NCBI GenBank assembly: GCA_028685665.1
Contig: JAQUDN010000012.1
Location: 1-34,267 of the forward strand
Direction of reading: 5' to 3'
Source of the DNA: Burkholderiaceae bacterium
GTDB taxonomy: Bacteria; Pseudomonadota; Gammaproteobacteria; Burkholderiales; Burkholderiaceae_C
Length of the DNA: 34,267 nucleotides
In this document: in pieces, positions 32,412-34,267 of the stretch
How the letters are laid out: each line of letters starts with the position of its first letter
Numbering within the stretch: the first letter of the stretch is position 1
The notes under the pieces: model-generated
What the model saw: only the letters and a program-made list of their open reading frames with translations
What the model was told of the DNA's origin: nothing
Databases searched by the model: none
Translations under genes and position numbers: made by a program

Positions 32412-33572
32412 ATGTCCCCCATGCCCCGCCCCTTCTTCAGCCCCGAGCACGAAGCCTTCCGCGACCAGGTGCGCCGCTTCTGCGAGAACGAGATCGCCCC
32501 CTTCCACGCCGAGTGGGAGCAGGCGCATGGCGTGCCGCTGTCGCTCTGGAAAAAGGCCGGCGACAACGGCCTGCTGTGCTGCTGGCTGCCCGAATCGCAG
32601 GGTGGCCCCGGCGCCGACCTGCTGTTCGACACCATCGTGGCCGAGGAGCTGTGCCGCATCGGCGCCACCGGCCCGGGCTTCAACCTGCACTCCATGGTGG
32701 TGGCCCCCTACATCGCCCACTACGGCCAGCCCAGCGTGCAGCAGAAGGTGCTGCCCCCCATGGTCAGCGGCGACTGGGTGGGCGCGATTGCCATGACCGA
32801 GCCCGGCGCCGGCAGCGACCTGGCCGGCATCCGCACCCGCGCCGAGCGCGATGGCGACGACTGGGTGATCAGCGGCCAGAAAACCTTCATCACCAATGGC
32901 CAGAACGCCCACGTGATGGTGGTGGCCGCCAAGACCGATCCAGAACGCGGGGCCGGCGGTGTGTCGATGTTCGTGGTCACCGCCGACATGCCGGGCTTCT
33001 CGCGCGGGCGCAACCTGCACAAGATCGGCCAGCACGCGCAAGACACGGCCGAGCTGTTCTTCGACCAGGTCCGCGTGCCCGCCGACCACCTGCTGGGCGA
33101 AGTGAACCAGGGCTTCAAGTACATGATGCGCGAGCTGCCGCAGGAGCGCCTGCAGATCTCCATCAACTGCCAGGCCCGCGCCGAAGCCGCCTTTGAATGG
33201 ACCCAGGCCTACGTGAAAGAGCGCAAGGCCTTCGGCAAGCGCATCGCCGACTTCCAGAACACCCGCTTCAAGCTGGCCGGCCTGTGGGCCGAACTGCAGG
33301 CGGGCCGGGCGTTTTGCGACAACCTGCTGCAGCGCCACCTGGCGGGCACACTGGACTCGGTCAGCGCCTCGGCCGGCAAGCTCTGGCACTCCGAGCTGCT
33401 GGACCGCGTGACCGACGAATGCGTGCAGCTGCACGGCGGCTACGGCTATATGCAGGAATACCCGATTGCCCGCGCGTACGCCGACGCCCGCATCGAGCGC
33501 ATCTACGCCGGCACCTCGGAAATCATGAAGGAAATCATCGCCCGCGCGGTCTGCGACGAACCCCGCACCTGA
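32412..33572 (+). CDS. Acyl-CoA dehydrogenase (LCAD-like)
   Basis: 386 aa from the ATG at 32412 ([20 protein letters not shown]). An FAD flavoenzyme that introduces the trans-2 double bond into acyl-CoA, the first oxidation of beta-oxidation, passing electrons to ETF. Motifs are [33 protein letters not shown] and [20 protein letters not shown]. The C-terminal YxGT segment reads [11 protein letters not shown] with Ala where medium-chain enzymes have catalytic Glu. As in long-chain and isovaleryl-CoA dehydrogenases, the base is probably the Glu of PQERLQI (E245). It is divergent from marR and supplies the step missing from the minus-strand cluster. Confidence 0.94.
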   Translation: MSPMPRPFFSPEHEAFRDQVRRFCENEIAPFHAEWEQAHGVPLSLWKKAGDNGLLCCWLPESQGGPGADLLFDTIVAEELCRIGATGPGFNLHSMVVAPYIAHYGQPSVQQKVLPPMVSGDWVGAIAMTEPGAGSDLAGIRTRAERDGDDWVISGQKTFITNGQNAHVMVVAAKTDPERGAGGVSMFVVTADMPGFSRGRNLHKIGQHAQDTAELFFDQVRVPADHLLGEVNQGFKYMMRELPQERLQISINCQARAEAAFEWTQAYVKERKAFGKRIADFQNTRFKLAGLWAELQAGRAFCDNLLQRHLAGTLDSVSASAGKLWHSELLDRVTDECVQLHGGYGYMQEYPIARAYADARIERIYAGTSEIMKEIIARAVCDEPRT

Positions 33573-33617
33573 ACCCCGCCCGGGCCCGCAGGCCCCCGTG
33601 GGGAAGGGGACGGCAGG

Positions 33618-33646
33618 GCGTTGACAATCAGGGCCTGGTTCAACGC
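33618..33646 (+). repeat. Inverted repeat upstream of ruvC
   Basis: GCGTTGA (33618-33624) and TCAACGC (33640-33646) are perfect inverted copies with a 15-base spacer, 19 bases before the ruvC ATG. The left arm contains TTGACA, which could be a -35 box, but no good -10 lies at the right distance. It does not match a LexA box. Function unclear. Confidence 0.35.
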
Positions 33647-33664
33647 TCTCCCCCACAAACTCCC

Positions 33665-34213
33665 ATGCGCATTCTTGGTATCGACCCCGGCCTGCAGACC
33701 ACCGGTTTTGGCGTGGTGGACATGGAGGGCCACCGCCTGGGCTACGTCGCCAGCGGCACCATCCGCACCACCGCCCTGGCCCTGGGCGACCTGCCCGGGC
33801 GCCTGAAAGTGCTGTTCGACGGCATCAACGAAGTCACGGCCCGCTACCAACCCGATGTGGCCTCGGTCGAAATCGTCTTCGTCAACGTCAACCCCCAATC
33901 CACCCTGCTGCTGGGCCAGGCGCGCGGAGCCTGCATCACGGCACTGGTGTCGCGCGACCTGCCGGTGGCCGAGTACACCGCACTGCAAATGAAGAAAGCC
34001 ATCGTCGGCCACGGGCGCGCCGCCAAGAGCCAGGTCCAGGAAATGGTGCGCCGCCTGCTGGAGCTGCCCGGCCTGCCCGGCACCGATGCCGCCGACGCCC
34101 TGGGCATGGCCATCACCCACGCCCACGCCGGCACCGCCATGGGCCGCCTGGGCGAAGCCGCCACGCTGCAGCGCCGCCAGCACGCGATGTACAAGGGTGG
34201 GCGGAGCTATTGA
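33665..34213 (+). CDS. ruvC: Holliday junction resolvase RuvC
   Basis: 182 aa from the ATG at 33665 ([19 protein letters not shown]). The endonuclease resolves Holliday junctions with the RuvAB motor. The four catalytic acids are in place: D7, E69 (in SVEIVF), D141 and D144 (in GTDAADALG). The conserved [17 protein letters not shown] segment is intact. The frame is open upstream through the dehydrogenase 3' region, but this start gives the family N-terminus. ruvA and ruvB probably follow beyond the window edge. Confidence 0.96.
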   Translation: MRILGIDPGLQTTGFGVVDMEGHRLGYVASGTIRTTALALGDLPGRLKVLFDGINEVTARYQPDVASVEIVFVNVNPQSTLLLGQARGACITALVSRDLPVAEYTALQMKKAIVGHGRAAKSQVQEMVRRLLELPGLPGTDAADALGMAITHAHAGTAMGRLGEAATLQRRQHAMYKGGRSY

Positions 34214-34267
34214 AATCCAGGGGGAATGGCCCCCCGGCGGGTGTTGGACCATGCGTTGATCTCCCCA

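Noticed and set aside
34220-34235. GGGGG / CCCCC hairpin after ruvC
   Set aside because: Five-base homopolymer stem without a T-tract; not a convincing terminator.
1-34267. CRISPR arrays, tRNA genes, insertion sequences, prophage or defence genes
   Set aside because: I looked for regular direct repeats, tRNA-like cloverleaf ends, transposase or integrase motifs and found none.

Overview
The window is GC-rich, densely packed bacterial chromosome. Protein families and gene order point to a betaproteobacterium of the Burkholderiales, most likely family Comamonadaceae (Acidovorax-like). The genus is inference. I see no rRNA, tRNA, CRISPR array, insertion sequence or phage gene. No gap between genes exceeds about 220 bases.

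Layout. (1) 1-5341, minus strand: a conserved 198-aa protein, a TlpA-like thioredoxin, accB-accC (acetyl-CoA carboxylase), prmA, a zinc-ribbon membrane protein and the 5' end of a PfkB-type kinase. (2) 5549-6973, plus: mpl (peptidoglycan recycling). (3) 7034-8722, minus: a small unknown protein and aroG (DAHP synthase). aroG is preceded by what looks like a complete transcription attenuator: a leader peptide with seven aromatic residues in eight codons, a terminator, and an antiterminator arm lying in the leader codons. (4) 8772-17265: an accessory catabolic island. A secreted cyclase-family hydrolase is divergent from a FadR-type GntR regulator, a five-gene branched-chain-amino-acid-type ABC importer and an adenylate-forming acid-CoA ligase. 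A perfect FadR-like palindrome lies in the divergent promoter region. (5) 17311-25313: housekeeping genes rodA-tldD (minus), then a YqiA-like esterase, an RNB exoribonuclease, tonB, aroE and mtgA (plus). (6) 25398-33572: a second catabolic cluster. Ligase, Bug/TctC-type binding protein, bifunctional FadJ-like enzyme and thiolase lie on minus, with a MarR regulator and a divergent LCAD-like acyl-CoA dehydrogenase. Three copies of TGTCAA-N6-TTGACA tie these promoters together. (7) 33665-34213: ruvC.

The main discoveries are the aroG attenuator and a degenerate ~50-bp repeat present four times in one orientation. The repeat occurs twice between genes (one copy supplies the mpl stop codon) and twice inside genes, where it encodes in-frame segments of TldD and AroE in variable protein regions. 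The two acid-catabolic modules, each with its own regulator and candidate operators, are uncharacterised as to substrate.
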